Below are positions 50,735-59,610 of a DNA stretch of 64,000 nucleotides, piece after piece. The notes beneath the pieces were generated by a model. That model worked only from the letters and a program-made list of their open reading frames with translations, was not told the origin of the DNA and did not search any database. Position 1 is the first letter of the stretch; each line of letters starts with the position of its first letter. The DNA is from Desulfovibrio subterraneus. Its GTDB lineage: Bacteria; Desulfobacterota; Desulfovibrionia; Desulfovibrionales; Desulfovibrionaceae. The position numbers were made by a program, and so were the translations under genes. The stretch is taken from assembly GCF_013340285.1 (NCBI RefSeq), contig NZ_BLVO01000013.1, positions 1,133,569-1,197,568 on the forward strand, written 5' to 3'.

Positions 50735-52663
50735 CTACTCTCCCTCCCCTTCGTTCTGCCGGATCTTTTCCGCGGCTTCCTGCGCGGCCTCCTGCAGTTC
50801 CTGATCGCCTGAATCCATAAGAGCCAGCAAAGACCGGAAAGCAGCCTTGCCGCCTATTTCACCCAAGGCCTCAATAGCCTTCAGCCGCACAAGCGGACTA
50901 GTGGATTCGAGCAATTCGATCAGATTAGGCACCCCGCTCTTGCTGCGCCTCTTTCCGAACGCTTCAATGGCACGGACTATGACCCAGTCGTCGGTATCTT
51001 GAAGGGCTTCTATCAGATAGGGTTCCACACCTTCCGAAGTGCAGCCGCCGATAAGGTCCACAAGGGCAAGACGAACCTCGCGGTTTTCATCATGCAGGCG
51101 CGGCACAACGAGTGCGAGTCTGTCAAAGTCGCACAGACACCCCTGGAACAGGGATTCCAGTGCAATTTTGCGGATATCGGGAACCTCATCTTCAAGTGCG
51201 GCTGTGAGAATTTCGAGATTTTCGTCCACTCCCAGCTTGCCAAGGGCATATACGGCCATCATGCGCTGAATGGGGTCGGGGCTGTTGTGGTAGAAACGGA
51301 AACGCTCAACCATGCCGGGATCTTCCAGCGCGATGCATGCTTCCAGTGCGGCTTCCTTGACGTCGTCATAGGGATGCTCAAGCATGGCAAACAGCTGGTC
51401 ACCGCTTTCCACAGACCGTATGCGTTCGCCGAGGAAGTACAGAGCCGCCTTGAGCACATTTCCATCCCTGTGACGCTCAAGCACATCAAGGAAAAAGTCT
51501 TTGGCGCCTTCATCGGCCTTTTCGGCAAGAGCGTGGATAATGGCACGCTGCTCATCCCGGCTTTTGTTCCAGAATTCATCCATGAGCAGCTGCACAGCTG
51601 CCTTGTCCTCCATATGCAGGATGGCTTCCACAGCAATACGCACGGAAAATTCGTCGCCCGAACGGACAACGTTTTCCAGAGCGGGATTGAAGCCGATGGA
51701 GGCGATACTCTGCACAAAGGCAAGCAGACGTTCGTGGTCCCTGTCGGGGTCCAGCGTTGATGCCAGCCGCAGAAGCTCCGCAGAGGCTTTTTCTCCCCCC
51801 ACATAACCAAGGCCGAGAACTGCTGCGTCCTGAATATCCTCGTCTTCATCTTCGAGCGCCGCCAGCAGGTACTGGCGGAACTTGTCCCGCTCCTTGTCCA
51901 CCAGCAGATTGAGCGACTTGCCGCCCAGAATCTGCACAATGGCCTTCACAATCTTGTTGCGCAGAGGGCCGGGGGATGAATCGAGCCGTTTCATAAGCAC
52001 ACTGACAGCCTTGATGTTCCCCATCTCGCCGAGGGCTTCCACAATCATGGAGCCGACAAGGTCGGAACTTGTATCAAGAGCACGGGCCAATGCGTTGACC
52101 GAAGAATCCGCGCCTATTTTCGACAGCGCTTCAATAACGGAAAACTGCACCCATTCCTCATCCTTCATGGCCTTGTTGAGACAGTCAGCCGCATCAACGA
52201 ATCCAAGAGTGCCGAGGCTGACCGCAGCCTGATACCGCACGTTGACTTCCGGGTCCTTGAGCAGAGCCTCGCACAACGGGGCCACGGCTATACGGTTATC
52301 CGACGTACCCAGAATATCGGACATGAAGATGCGGATATCGGGATCGTCGTCATGCAGAAGATCAATCAGCGTCTGCAGGTCATGGGCACCCACCTCGCGC
52401 AGGATATCCATGGATATATTTCTCAGGGGTGCGTCGTCGGAACGCAGCAGGGGCACAACCGCCTGCACGACAGCATCGCCGCCGATCTGCCTCAGGGCTC
52501 TGTCGGCCGCTTCCTGAACGCCCAGATTGGAACTCCGTATGTGCCCTGCAAGCAACGGGATGGCTTCCGTCATCTTCGCCTGCCCTGCGGCAAAGGCTGC
52601 CTCACGGATCTCCGAAGGCTCTGAACTGTTCAATTGCTTCATTATATCGATGTGCTCAGACAT
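50735..52663 (-). CDS. HEAT-repeat protein in the chemotaxis operon
   Basis: 642 residues composed almost wholly of HEAT/PBS-lyase-type repeats of about 31 residues: for example AIPLLAGHIRSSNLGVQEAA, VNALARALDTSSDLVGSMIV, VRLKAIEALGEIGGKAAFRS. The repeats form an extended helical scaffold for protein binding. There is no catalytic motif. Position between cheB and cheR suggests it binds chemotaxis components. HEAT proteins occur in some che clusters of deltaproteobacteria, but the role is not defined. Confidence 0.88.
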   Translation of the reverse strand: MSEHIDIMKQLNSSEPSEIREAAFAAGQAKMTEAIPLLAGHIRSSNLGVQEAADRALRQIGGDAVVQAVVPLLRSDDAPLRNISMDILREVGAHDLQTLIDLLHDDDPDIRIFMSDILGTSDNRIAVAPLCEALLKDPEVNVRYQAAVSLGTLGFVDAADCLNKAMKDEEWVQFSVIEALSKIGADSSVNALARALDTSSDLVGSMIVEALGEMGNIKAVSVLMKRLDSSPGPLRNKIVKAIVQILGGKSLNLLVDKERDKFRQYLLAALEDEDEDIQDAAVLGLGYVGGEKASAELLRLASTLDPDRDHERLLAFVQSIASIGFNPALENVVRSGDEFSVRIAVEAILHMEDKAAVQLLMDEFWNKSRDEQRAIIHALAEKADEGAKDFFLDVLERHRDGNVLKAALYFLGERIRSVESGDQLFAMLEHPYDDVKEAALEACIALEDPGMVERFRFYHNSPDPIQRMMAVYALGKLGVDENLEILTAALEDEVPDIRKIALESLFQGCLCDFDRLALVVPRLHDENREVRLALVDLIGGCTSEGVEPYLIEALQDTDDWVIVRAIEAFGKRRSKSGVPNLIELLESTSPLVRLKAIEALGEIGGKAAFRSLLALMDSGDQELQEAAQEAAEKIRQNEGEGE

Positions 52664-52717
52664 GTCCCCATCCTTACTGCAAGGTCGATCAGCATATCCG
52701 GTCGAACAACTGCCGGA

Positions 52718-53800
52718 CTATTTGTACAAACCAGCCATGATGGCTTCCGCGATATCATCAATGTCATGAATCTCGTCTGCCAGACCGGCGTCAACAATGG
52801 CCTTGGGCATACCATAGACAACACAGCTCGCGTCGTTCTGCGCTATGGCACGTCCCCCCTTCTGCTTCAATACGCGCATGCCTTCTGCGCCGTCGCTCCC
52901 CATACCGGTAAGAATAACGCCAAGCGCTTTGCGTCCCACACTGTTGCCCACCGACTCCATAAGCACGTTGGCCGAAGGCTTGTAGAGCGCATCGGTCGGC
53001 TCCGTCGTAACAACCAGTTCCATGCGGCCACCGCGCAGGTCCAGACGGATATGCTTTCCGCCCGGAGCCACATAGGCCACACCGGGAACAATTCTGTCAC
53101 CGGTTTCGGCTTCCTTGACCGTTATCTTGCAAACGCCGTCCAGACGTTTGGCAAAGGGGCCGGTAAAGGCAGCAGGCATATGCTGGGCAATCAGGATGGT
53201 GGCAGGAAAATCTGCCGGCAGCTGCGAAAGCACCTTCTGCACGGCTGGCGGTCCACCGGTGGAAACGCCTATCGCCACGATATCCCTCACCGGTCTGCCC
53301 GTACGGGATACCACCGGCCTGGGTACTGCGTGCGCCGCCGCAACGGCTGTTCCGTTGGTAGCAACGGCCGGGCGCACCGGGCGGGAAGGACGAGGCGGAA
53401 CAAAACGCCTGCGGGAAATCTGCTTCACCTTTTCCTGAAGGTCCTCTTCTATCTTTACTATATCCAGAGAGACCTTGGAAAGCTGTTTAGGAATAAAATC
53501 AACAGCCCCGAGCTCCATGGCCTTCAGGGTGGCTTCTGCTCCCTCAACAGTCAGCGAGCTGACCATGAGAACGGGCCGGGGCATTTCCATCATGATATGA
53601 CGAAGCGCCGTAAGGCCGTCCATGCGGGGCATTTCAATATCAAGGGTCACGACATCGGGGTTATGTTTACGGATCAGGTCCAGACCTTCCTGTCCGTCAC
53701 GGGCAGTGGCAACAACCCTGATTTCAGGGTCCTTTTCAAGCATACTGCTCAACGCTTTTCTCATGAAAGCGGAATCATCTACTACTACGACTGTAATCAC
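52718..53800 (-). CDS. cheB: Chemotaxis response regulator / methylesterase
   Basis: 360 residues from a GTG with GGAG upstream. The receiver domain (ITVVVVDDSAFMRKALSSML, DVVTLDIEMPRMDGLTAL, VDFIPK) is followed by an Ala/Arg-rich linker and the CheB methylesterase domain with the catalytic Ser in AIGVSTGGPPAVQKVL, the His in LIAQHMPAAFT and the Asp in LTGMGSDGAEGM. CheB removes methyl groups from receptors after phosphorylation by CheA. It is the first gene of the operon. Confidence 0.95.
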   Translation of the reverse strand: MITVVVVDDSAFMRKALSSMLEKDPEIRVVATARDGQEGLDLIRKHNPDVVTLDIEMPRMDGLTALRHIMMEMPRPVLMVSSLTVEGAEATLKAMELGAVDFIPKQLSKVSLDIVKIEEDLQEKVKQISRRRFVPPRPSRPVRPAVATNGTAVAAAHAVPRPVVSRTGRPVRDIVAIGVSTGGPPAVQKVLSQLPADFPATILIAQHMPAAFTGPFAKRLDGVCKITVKEAETGDRIVPGVAYVAPGGKHIRLDLRGGRMELVVTTEPTDALYKPSANVLMESVGNSVGRKALGVILTGMGSDGAEGMRVLKQKGGRAIAQNDASCVVYGMPKAIVDAGLADEIHDIDDIAEAIMAGLYK

Positions 53801-53999
53801 CCGTCACTCCTTGCGAATCTCGGTGACAAACGGAACTTGTACTTGTGTGGTTGAAAGAGCGAACCGATTGCGCCGCAGGCGCTTTCGATCCTCGCTGCAT
53901 ACGGGACGATTCTGGTCCTCATAGCACTATGGTAGAGAATTTCGAATGTTAATCAATACTAAATAAAATAAAATATTTTGGCAACGCACGAAAAAAAGC

Positions 54000-54028
54000 T
54001 TGCATTCATTTGGGAGCTACGTTAGTTA
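54000..54028 (+). promoter_or_regulatory. Probable tRNA promoter
   Basis: TTGCAT (54,000-54,005), 17 bases and TAGTTA (54,023-54,028) place a start site a few bases before the tRNA. Confidence 0.5.
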
Positions 54029-54039
54029 CCACCTCCTCA

Positions 54040-54116
54040 CGGGATGTGGCTCAGTTTGGTAGAGCGCTGCGTTCGGGACGCAGAGATCGAAGGTTCGAAT
54101 CCTTTCATCCCGACCA
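54040..54116 (+). tRNA. tRNA-Pro (anticodon CGG)
   Basis: 77 bases with a full cloverleaf: acceptor CGGGATG pairing with CATCCCG, D-arm GCTCAGTTTGGTAGAGC, anticodon stem CTGCG/CGCAG around TTCGGGA (anticodon CGG at 54,074-54,076), T-arm with GGTTCGAATCC, and an encoded CCA end. A strong terminator follows at once. Confidence 0.95.
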
Positions 54117-54127
54117 TGAAGGTCATA

Positions 54128-54160
54128 GGGCTTGCGGAAACTCCGCAGGCCCTTTTTTGA
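54128..54160 (+). terminator. Terminator after tRNA-Pro
   Basis: GGGCTTGCGGA and TCCGCAGGCCC form a long stem around AAC, followed by TTTTTT. Confidence 0.88.
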
Positions 54161-54246
54161 TACTGCCGAACAGGCTGAGGCGTGCAGGCGCGCTCCCCGG
54201 CCGAGATGGAACCATATATAGTGCCTTGAAAAGGAGAAATACACAG

Positions 54247-54801
54247 ATGCGCTACATCATCTCTTCTCTGCTGATTCTGGCTCTGTGTTCCGCATGCACC
54301 GCCAGAAGCATGAAGCAGTACAAACCCAGCGACATTCAGTGGGAATCCGGCAACGTGGTTTACGCTGTCGTGGACAGGGAAAAGAAAGACCACGTGAAGG
54401 TTGACGCCTCTCTGCAGAAGGTGTCGTTCACGGGTGATTCCGTTCAGGCCCGCTACACCTTTGCCGCCCCCGGCAAAATGGTCATTATCGACGCCGGGAT
54501 CGTCACGGTGGACAACGGCTCCCCGTATACCGAAACCCAGTACAGCGAAAAAGCAACCATCTTCGGTCTGTATGACGGATTTTCGGTACTGACGGTAAAC
54601 AACGTCTCCTCCCTCTGCGATGGAAGCAACCCGCGCAAGCAAACCCGCATAGCCACAAAATACTGTGAACTGCTCCCTCCGGACGAAGACAAGTGGGACT
54701 GGAGACGACTCGACGAAGATGCGCTCATGAATGACGAGCACAAGCTGGATATTCTGAAATCGCTGAGAGAACGCAGAAACAGCATGCTGACGTTCTGGTA
54801 G
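54247..54801 (+). CDS. Lipoprotein of unknown function
   Basis: 184 residues from the ATG at 54,247, with AAGGAGAAATACACAG upstream. The signal peptide ISSLLILALCSAC has a lipobox with Cys. The mature part is beta-rich in the middle (YTFAAPGKMVIIDAGIVTVD) and ends in a charged helix. I recognise no family. It has its own terminator. Confidence 0.75.
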   Translation: MRYIISSLLILALCSACTARSMKQYKPSDIQWESGNVVYAVVDREKKDHVKVDASLQKVSFTGDSVQARYTFAAPGKMVIIDAGIVTVDNGSPYTETQYSEKATIFGLYDGFSVLTVNNVSSLCDGSNPRKQTRIATKYCELLPPDEDKWDWRRLDEDALMNDEHKLDILKSLRERRNSMLTFW

Positions 54802-54818
54802 CACCCCCCCAAGCATAC

Positions 54819-54842
54819 GGCCCGGTTCATCCGGGCCTTTCT
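54819..54842 (+). terminator. Terminator of the lipoprotein gene
   Basis: GGCCCGG and CCGGGCC pair around TTCAT, then TTTCTT. Confidence 0.82.
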
Positions 54843-55296
54843 TATTTGCGCGCCCCACCGGCCGCCGGAACAACCGCGACCGCATGCAGCTGACACGCTT
54901 TTCCCACGGCAAGACGCCGGTCGCCGCACCATTTATACTTGCGGACAGATGCCCGATGGCAACATGTTCATATTCCGCAGGCGCATGTCGGCACACATGC
55001 CTAAGCTCACACGCCCATGCAACAATCGCTGACCCCCATTGCCAGAACGCAGATTTCAAGCCGACGAAGGATCTGCAGCACCACAAGCCGATATCACGCA
55101 TCTGCCGGACAAACTTGAAAGGATTTATTCAAAGTTGGCGTAACAGTTCACCATACCGGCCATATCGAGAGGAAAAACACAGCCGCCCCTGCTTAAAATG
55201 CTGGACAATGACAATATCAGGATATAAGGAAAAGCGCATATACTTTTCCGGAGACAAAAACACTCCGCAATCGAATTCTGCAACGGAGCGAAAACC
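54843..55296. other. Intergenic stretch upstream of the antiporter
   Basis: About 450 bases. A rightward open frame here is His/Cys/Arg-rich without a good ribosome site and looks non-coding. No RNA gene or clear promoter was picked out. Confidence 0.55.
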
Positions 55297-56625
55297 ATGA
55301 ACACCCCGTCACCAAATCAAAGCACCAGCGGCGTAGCGCTGCTACCGCTACTCCTCTTCCTGATCATCTTCATTGGCACAGGATCACTGCTCACCATGCA
55401 GGGCGTGAGCATGGCTTTCTATCAGCTCTCCGCTGCGGTTGCCATTCTGCCTGCCATCGCCTTGTCCCTCATGCTGGGTAAAGGTAAGCTGGATAAGAAG
55501 ATCAATATTTTCCTTTCCGGTGTGGGCGACATCAACATTGTCACCATGTGTGTGATCTACCTTCTTGCGGGTGGTTTTGCATCCGTTGCCAAAACCATCG
55601 GCGGTGTTGATGCCACGGTAAACATGGGTCTTGCCCTTGTGCCTGCACAGCTGGTGCTGCCGGGGCTGTTTGTCATCTCTGCCTTTGTCTCCACCGCCAT
55701 GGGCACCTCCATGGGCACCATCGCAGCCATAGCTCCCATTGCCGCAGGCGTGGGTGATCAGACAGGCATGTCCGCAGCCCTTCTCATGGGTGCGGTGCTC
55801 GGCGGGGCCATGTTCGGCGACAACCTTTCCATGATTTCAGATACCACCATCGCTGCCACCCGTACGCAGGGGTGTGCCATGAGTGACAAGTTCCGCATGA
55901 ACGTGCTCATAGCCCTGCCCGCCGCCATTGCCACGGCCGCTCTTCTGACCGTTTTCGGCGATACGGGCGCAGCTTCCTCTCCGGCGGATTGGGAGTTCAT
56001 CCGGGTTGTACCCTATATTGCCATTCTTGCTCTTGCCGTGGCGGGCATAAACGTCTTTGTCGTTCTTGCCACCGGCATTGTTTTGTGCGGCGCTGTGGGA
56101 CTTGCCGTCCAGCCCGACTTTACCCTGCTCTCCTTCTCCCAGAGCATTTACAACGGCTTTACCGGCATGCATGAAATTCTCGTGCTCTCCATGCTCGTGG
56201 GCGGCCTCGGCGAGCTCATCCGCCATCAGGGCGGCCTGCTCTGGCTGCTTGAACGCATCAACAAGCTTGCGCACCGCGCCGGCAGAAGCAACACCCGCCG
56301 TTCCGGTGAAGTGAGCATTGCCGCACTGGTATCCCTTGCAGACGTCTGCACCGCGAACAACACCGTGGCCATCATCCTTAGCGGCGGTCTGGCAAAAGAG
56401 ATTGCCGAAGACAACGGTGTTGATCCCCGCCGCAGCGCAAGCATTCTCGATATCTTCTCCTGCATCGTGCAGGGCCTTGTTCCCTATGCGGCGCAGGTGT
56501 TGCTGGCTGGCTCCATTGCCAAGATTTCTCCTGTAACCGTTGCCGCCAACAACTGGTACTGCCTGATCCTTGCGGTAGTCTCGGTCGGCGCCATCATCAC
56601 CGGCTGGCCGCGCCACAAGAAATAG
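55297..56625 (+). CDS. Na+/H+ antiporter, NhaC family
   Basis: 442 residues with about 11 hydrophobic segments. The family signature GAMFGDNLSMISDTTIAATR and the earlier STAMGTSMGTIAAIAPIAAG are typical of NhaC-like ion transporters, with a matching second-half motif SLADVCTANNTVAIILSGGL. It would exchange Na+ (or another cation or organic ion) for H+. GGAGCG precedes the ATG. It is a single-gene unit. Confidence 0.87.
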   Translation: MNTPSPNQSTSGVALLPLLLFLIIFIGTGSLLTMQGVSMAFYQLSAAVAILPAIALSLMLGKGKLDKKINIFLSGVGDINIVTMCVIYLLAGGFASVAKTIGGVDATVNMGLALVPAQLVLPGLFVISAFVSTAMGTSMGTIAAIAPIAAGVGDQTGMSAALLMGAVLGGAMFGDNLSMISDTTIAATRTQGCAMSDKFRMNVLIALPAAIATAALLTVFGDTGAASSPADWEFIRVVPYIAILALAVAGINVFVVLATGIVLCGAVGLAVQPDFTLLSFSQSIYNGFTGMHEILVLSMLVGGLGELIRHQGGLLWLLERINKLAHRAGRSNTRRSGEVSIAALVSLADVCTANNTVAIILSGGLAKEIAEDNGVDPRRSASILDIFSCIVQGLVPYAAQVLLAGSIAKISPVTVAANNWYCLILAVVSVGAIITGWPRHKK

Positions 56626-56655
56626 ACATTCTTCAACACAGCCCCCCTTGCAATG

Positions 56656-56692
56656 AAAAGCCCGCCCCTGCCAAACAGGAGCGGGCTTTTTT
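56656..56692 (+). terminator. Terminator of the antiporter gene
   Basis: AAAAGCCCGCCCCTG pairs with CAGGAGCGGGCTTTT (one mismatch), followed by TT. Confidence 0.88.
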
Positions 56693-56842
56693 CATGCCTG
56701 GGTCAAACCTATCAAAATTAGCACACGCTCAATATTCCGTAATTTTTGCAAGCAAAAGAGCATTTCAGGCTTGCTATGCAAATAATTTTAATAATATCTA
56801 TACATAGATACATAAAAAATTAAAAAAATTAAGCAAAACACC

Positions 56843-56870
56843 TAAAGGGATCTGAACCTAAAGCCGATAT
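56843..56870 (+). promoter_or_regulatory. Sigma28 (FliA-type) flagellin promoter
   Basis: TAAA (56,843-56,846) and GCCGATAT (56,863-56,870) match the flagellar sigma factor consensus with a spacer one base longer than usual, about 110 bp upstream of the flagellin start. Confidence 0.8.
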
Positions 56871-56977
56871 GCATGGCGAGTGGGGAGGGGAGAATCTATG
56901 GTCAGAAGGAGGTTCATCGCACCTGACCGTATCCCCGATTGGCATGGAAGCCGTGACCTATTCAAGGAGGAATGGTC

Positions 56978-57871
56978 ATGAGTCTTATCATCAATCACAA
57001 CATGATGGCCAATAACGCCGCCCGCAACCTGAGTACCTCGTACAACGGCCTTTCGACCTCGATTCGCCGCCTGTCTTCCGGTCTCCGGGTGGGTACCGCA
57101 GCTGATGACGCCGCAGGTCTCGCAATTCGCGAACTCATGCGCTCCGACATCGCCTCGCTGAACCAGGGCGTACGTAATGCCAACGACGCTATCTCGCTTA
57201 TTCAGACCGCCGACGGCGCGCTCTCCGTAATCGACGAGAAGCTCATTCGAATGAAGGAACTGGCAGAACAGGCGGCAACGGGTACCTACACCTCCGACCA
57301 GCGTCTGATCATCGATTCCGAATATCAGGCAATGGCATCGGAAATTACCCGAATCGCCAACTCGACGGACTTCAACGGTGTGCACCTGCTGAACGGGCAT
57401 CTGTCCAGCGACACGCATTCCGGTTCGGGCATTCAGGCAACCGGCAAGATGAAGATCCACTTCGGCACCAAGAACGACTCCGCCGAAGACTATTATTACA
57501 TCAAGATCGGTACGGCCACGGCATCGGCTCTGGGCATTGGATCGCAAGCCAGCGCGACCAGCCAGGGCTACACCATCTCAACCCAGTCCGCCGCACAGGC
57601 AGCACTGGTTGGACTTGAAAACGCAATCGTTTCGAAGGACAAGATTCGCGCGGCTCTGGGTGCCATCCAGAACCGGTTGGAAAACACCATCTCCAACCTG
57701 CAGATTCAGGCTGAAAACCTGCAGGCCGCAGAATCCCGCATCTCCGACGTGGACGTATCGACTGAAATGACTGAATTTGTGCGCCAGCAGATTCTGTCGC
57801 AGTCCGCAATAGCCATGCTCTCGCAGGCAAACACCCTGCCCCGTCTCGCCCTCAATCTGCTGGGCGGTTAA
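56978..57871 (+). CDS. Flagellin
   Basis: 297 residues from the ATG at 56,978 with AAGGAGGAA upstream. The N-terminal D0/D1 region SLIINHNMMANNAARNLSTS and LSSGLRVGTAADDAAGLAIR and the C-terminal QILSQSAIAMLSQANTLPRL are highly conserved flagellin ends; the middle domain is short. It is exported through the flagellar type III system and forms the filament. A sigma28 promoter drives it and a terminator follows. Confidence 0.96.
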   Translation: MSLIINHNMMANNAARNLSTSYNGLSTSIRRLSSGLRVGTAADDAAGLAIRELMRSDIASLNQGVRNANDAISLIQTADGALSVIDEKLIRMKELAEQAATGTYTSDQRLIIDSEYQAMASEITRIANSTDFNGVHLLNGHLSSDTHSGSGIQATGKMKIHFGTKNDSAEDYYYIKIGTATASALGIGSQASATSQGYTISTQSAAQAALVGLENAIVSKDKIRAALGAIQNRLENTISNLQIQAENLQAAESRISDVDVSTEMTEFVRQQILSQSAIAMLSQANTLPRLALNLLGG

Positions 57872-58005
57872 CGGACAGGATAGCGGACTTCAGTAGCACA
57901 GACGACCCCATATTCAGGGCTTCTTAGAATTGCCCGGGTATATGGAGCGATGCAAACGACTTCATGGAACGACCAGATCCTCCTCACTCATTTTCCAAGC
58001 GCCAG

Positions 58006-58036
58006 AAGAGCCCCCGAAAGGGGGCTCTTTATTTTT
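58006..58036 (+). terminator. Flagellin terminator
   Basis: AAGAGCCCCC and GGGGGCTCTT form a perfect stem with a GAAA tetraloop, followed by TATTTTT. Confidence 0.92.
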
Positions 58037-58072
58037 ACTGTCGGCCGGAAAAGAAAGAACTTGTAAGAGAAG

Positions 58073-59443
58073 CTAGCGTACCTTCACCACAGGGAACCGT
58101 GGTTTGAGTTCTATGCCCGCCCTGCGGCGGATATGCCCAGCCCTCTCCTGCGCCTCCGCAAGAATGGCAGCCTCATCAAGCCCCGCAACCACCCTGTCCT
58201 GCATAAGCCAGCGGCCGTTGCACATGCTGTGCGTCACATTGCTTGAATGCATGCTGTAGACAAGGCTGGAAACCGGATCATGCACAGGAACGGAACCGGG
58301 GCCGTTCATGGGATCGATTACAATAAGGTCGGCCTTCTTCCCCGGTGTCAGCGAGCCTATCTGGTCATCCCAGAGCACGGCCCGCGCGCCGTTCACAGTG
58401 GCCATTTCCAGCATCCTTTCCGCAGGCACGGTGGTCGGGTCCAGTGTACGGCCCTTATGGATAACCGCAGCAAGATACATTTCATCCATCATGTCCATGC
58501 GGTTGTTGCAGGGGGCGCCGTCGGTTCCCAGAGAAACACATATACCCCGCGCCAGCATCTCCGGCACATGGGCAAAACCGAGCACCCGCATGGCCGCACC
58601 GGGGTTATGAGATACCTTCACATCATGCAGGCGGAACAGGTCCAGCTCGCGCGGCGTAAGCCATACCGTATGCACGGCAAGCAGGTTCGGCCCCAGCACG
58701 CCTAGATTATTCAGGTGCTCAACAGTGGAAGCCCCGCGCGTGGCACGGGCGAAATCTACCTCTTCCTTCACCTCGGAAACATGCATGTGCATGCCGATGC
58801 CACGGGCATCCGCAATTTCCTTGGTCCGGCACAGCAACTCATTCGAGTTGTTGAAAATGGTACGCAGGCCCATCCAGTACCGTATGCGCCCTTCCGCCGT
58901 ATCATGCCAGCGGTCATGCAGTTCAAGCTGCACGGCCAGCGCCTCATCCGTGGATTCCCTATGCTCAGGACGGATGCCCTCGCCGCAGTCCATGGTGGAA
59001 CGGGCCAGAATGCCGCGTATGCCCGCCTCGCGCACGGCGCGACCCATGGCATCCACATGCCGGCCACCGGGTTCGGCAAAGCAGGTAACACCGGACTTTA
59101 TCAGTTCAAGGCAGCAGGCAAGCGCCGAGACATGCACGTCCTCTTCAGTCATGGCAAGCTCGTAAGGCCATGTACGGTCGTGCAGCCATGTGAGCAGATC
59201 TACATCGTCCCCAAGCCCGCGCCCCAGCTGCTGGCAGAGATGCACATGGGTGTTCACCAGCCCCGGAAGCACCATGCGCCCGCTGACATCCACCACCTCT
59301 GTTCCTTCCGGAATGCTCTCTTCCGGAATGGCACCAACGGCCTTGATGATGTCGTTTTCCACCAGAACATCGCCGCCTTCGAACATCTCGCGCCGCTCGT
59401 TCATGGAAAGAATCAAACCATTGCGCAGTAATATATGGGACAT
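58073..59443 (-). CDS. Amidohydrolase, SAH/MTA-deaminase type
   Basis: 456 residues with GGAGGCGGC before the ATG. Metal ligands appear in LPGLVNTHVHLCQQLGRG (HxH), GIGMHMHVSEVKEEVDF (His), LLAVHTVWL (His) and SLGTDGAPCNNRMDMMDEMY (Asp). This is the TRZ/ATZ subfamily; the SxGTDG and N-terminal layout fit S-adenosylhomocysteine / methylthioadenosine deaminases. It would deaminate an adenosine derivative or a similar heterocycle; the exact substrate is unproven. Confidence 0.85.
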   Translation of the reverse strand: MSHILLRNGLILSMNERREMFEGGDVLVENDIIKAVGAIPEESIPEGTEVVDVSGRMVLPGLVNTHVHLCQQLGRGLGDDVDLLTWLHDRTWPYELAMTEEDVHVSALACCLELIKSGVTCFAEPGGRHVDAMGRAVREAGIRGILARSTMDCGEGIRPEHRESTDEALAVQLELHDRWHDTAEGRIRYWMGLRTIFNNSNELLCRTKEIADARGIGMHMHVSEVKEEVDFARATRGASTVEHLNNLGVLGPNLLAVHTVWLTPRELDLFRLHDVKVSHNPGAAMRVLGFAHVPEMLARGICVSLGTDGAPCNNRMDMMDEMYLAAVIHKGRTLDPTTVPAERMLEMATVNGARAVLWDDQIGSLTPGKKADLIVIDPMNGPGSVPVHDPVSSLVYSMHSSNVTHSMCNGRWLMQDRVVAGLDEAAILAEAQERAGHIRRRAGIELKPRFPVVKVR

Positions 59444-59564
59444 GCCGCCTCCTGAGTAATCGTGAATGCCATGAAAGGCCGTGGCTTACCGACTTGGCAA
59501 GGGGGTGTCAACGCCCGTATTCCGCCAACTTCCCCTTAACATACTTCTCGGACAAAACAGAAAG

Positions 59565-59590
59565 CCCTCCGTACGGAGGACTTTTCTTAT
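59565..59590 (-). terminator. Terminator of rel
   Basis: CCTCCGTACGGAGG forms a short perfect palindrome; leftward, the sequence after it is GGCTTTCTGTTTTG. Moderate strength. Confidence 0.5.
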
Positions 59591-59610
59591 ACTATCCATA
59601 TTTTCAACTA

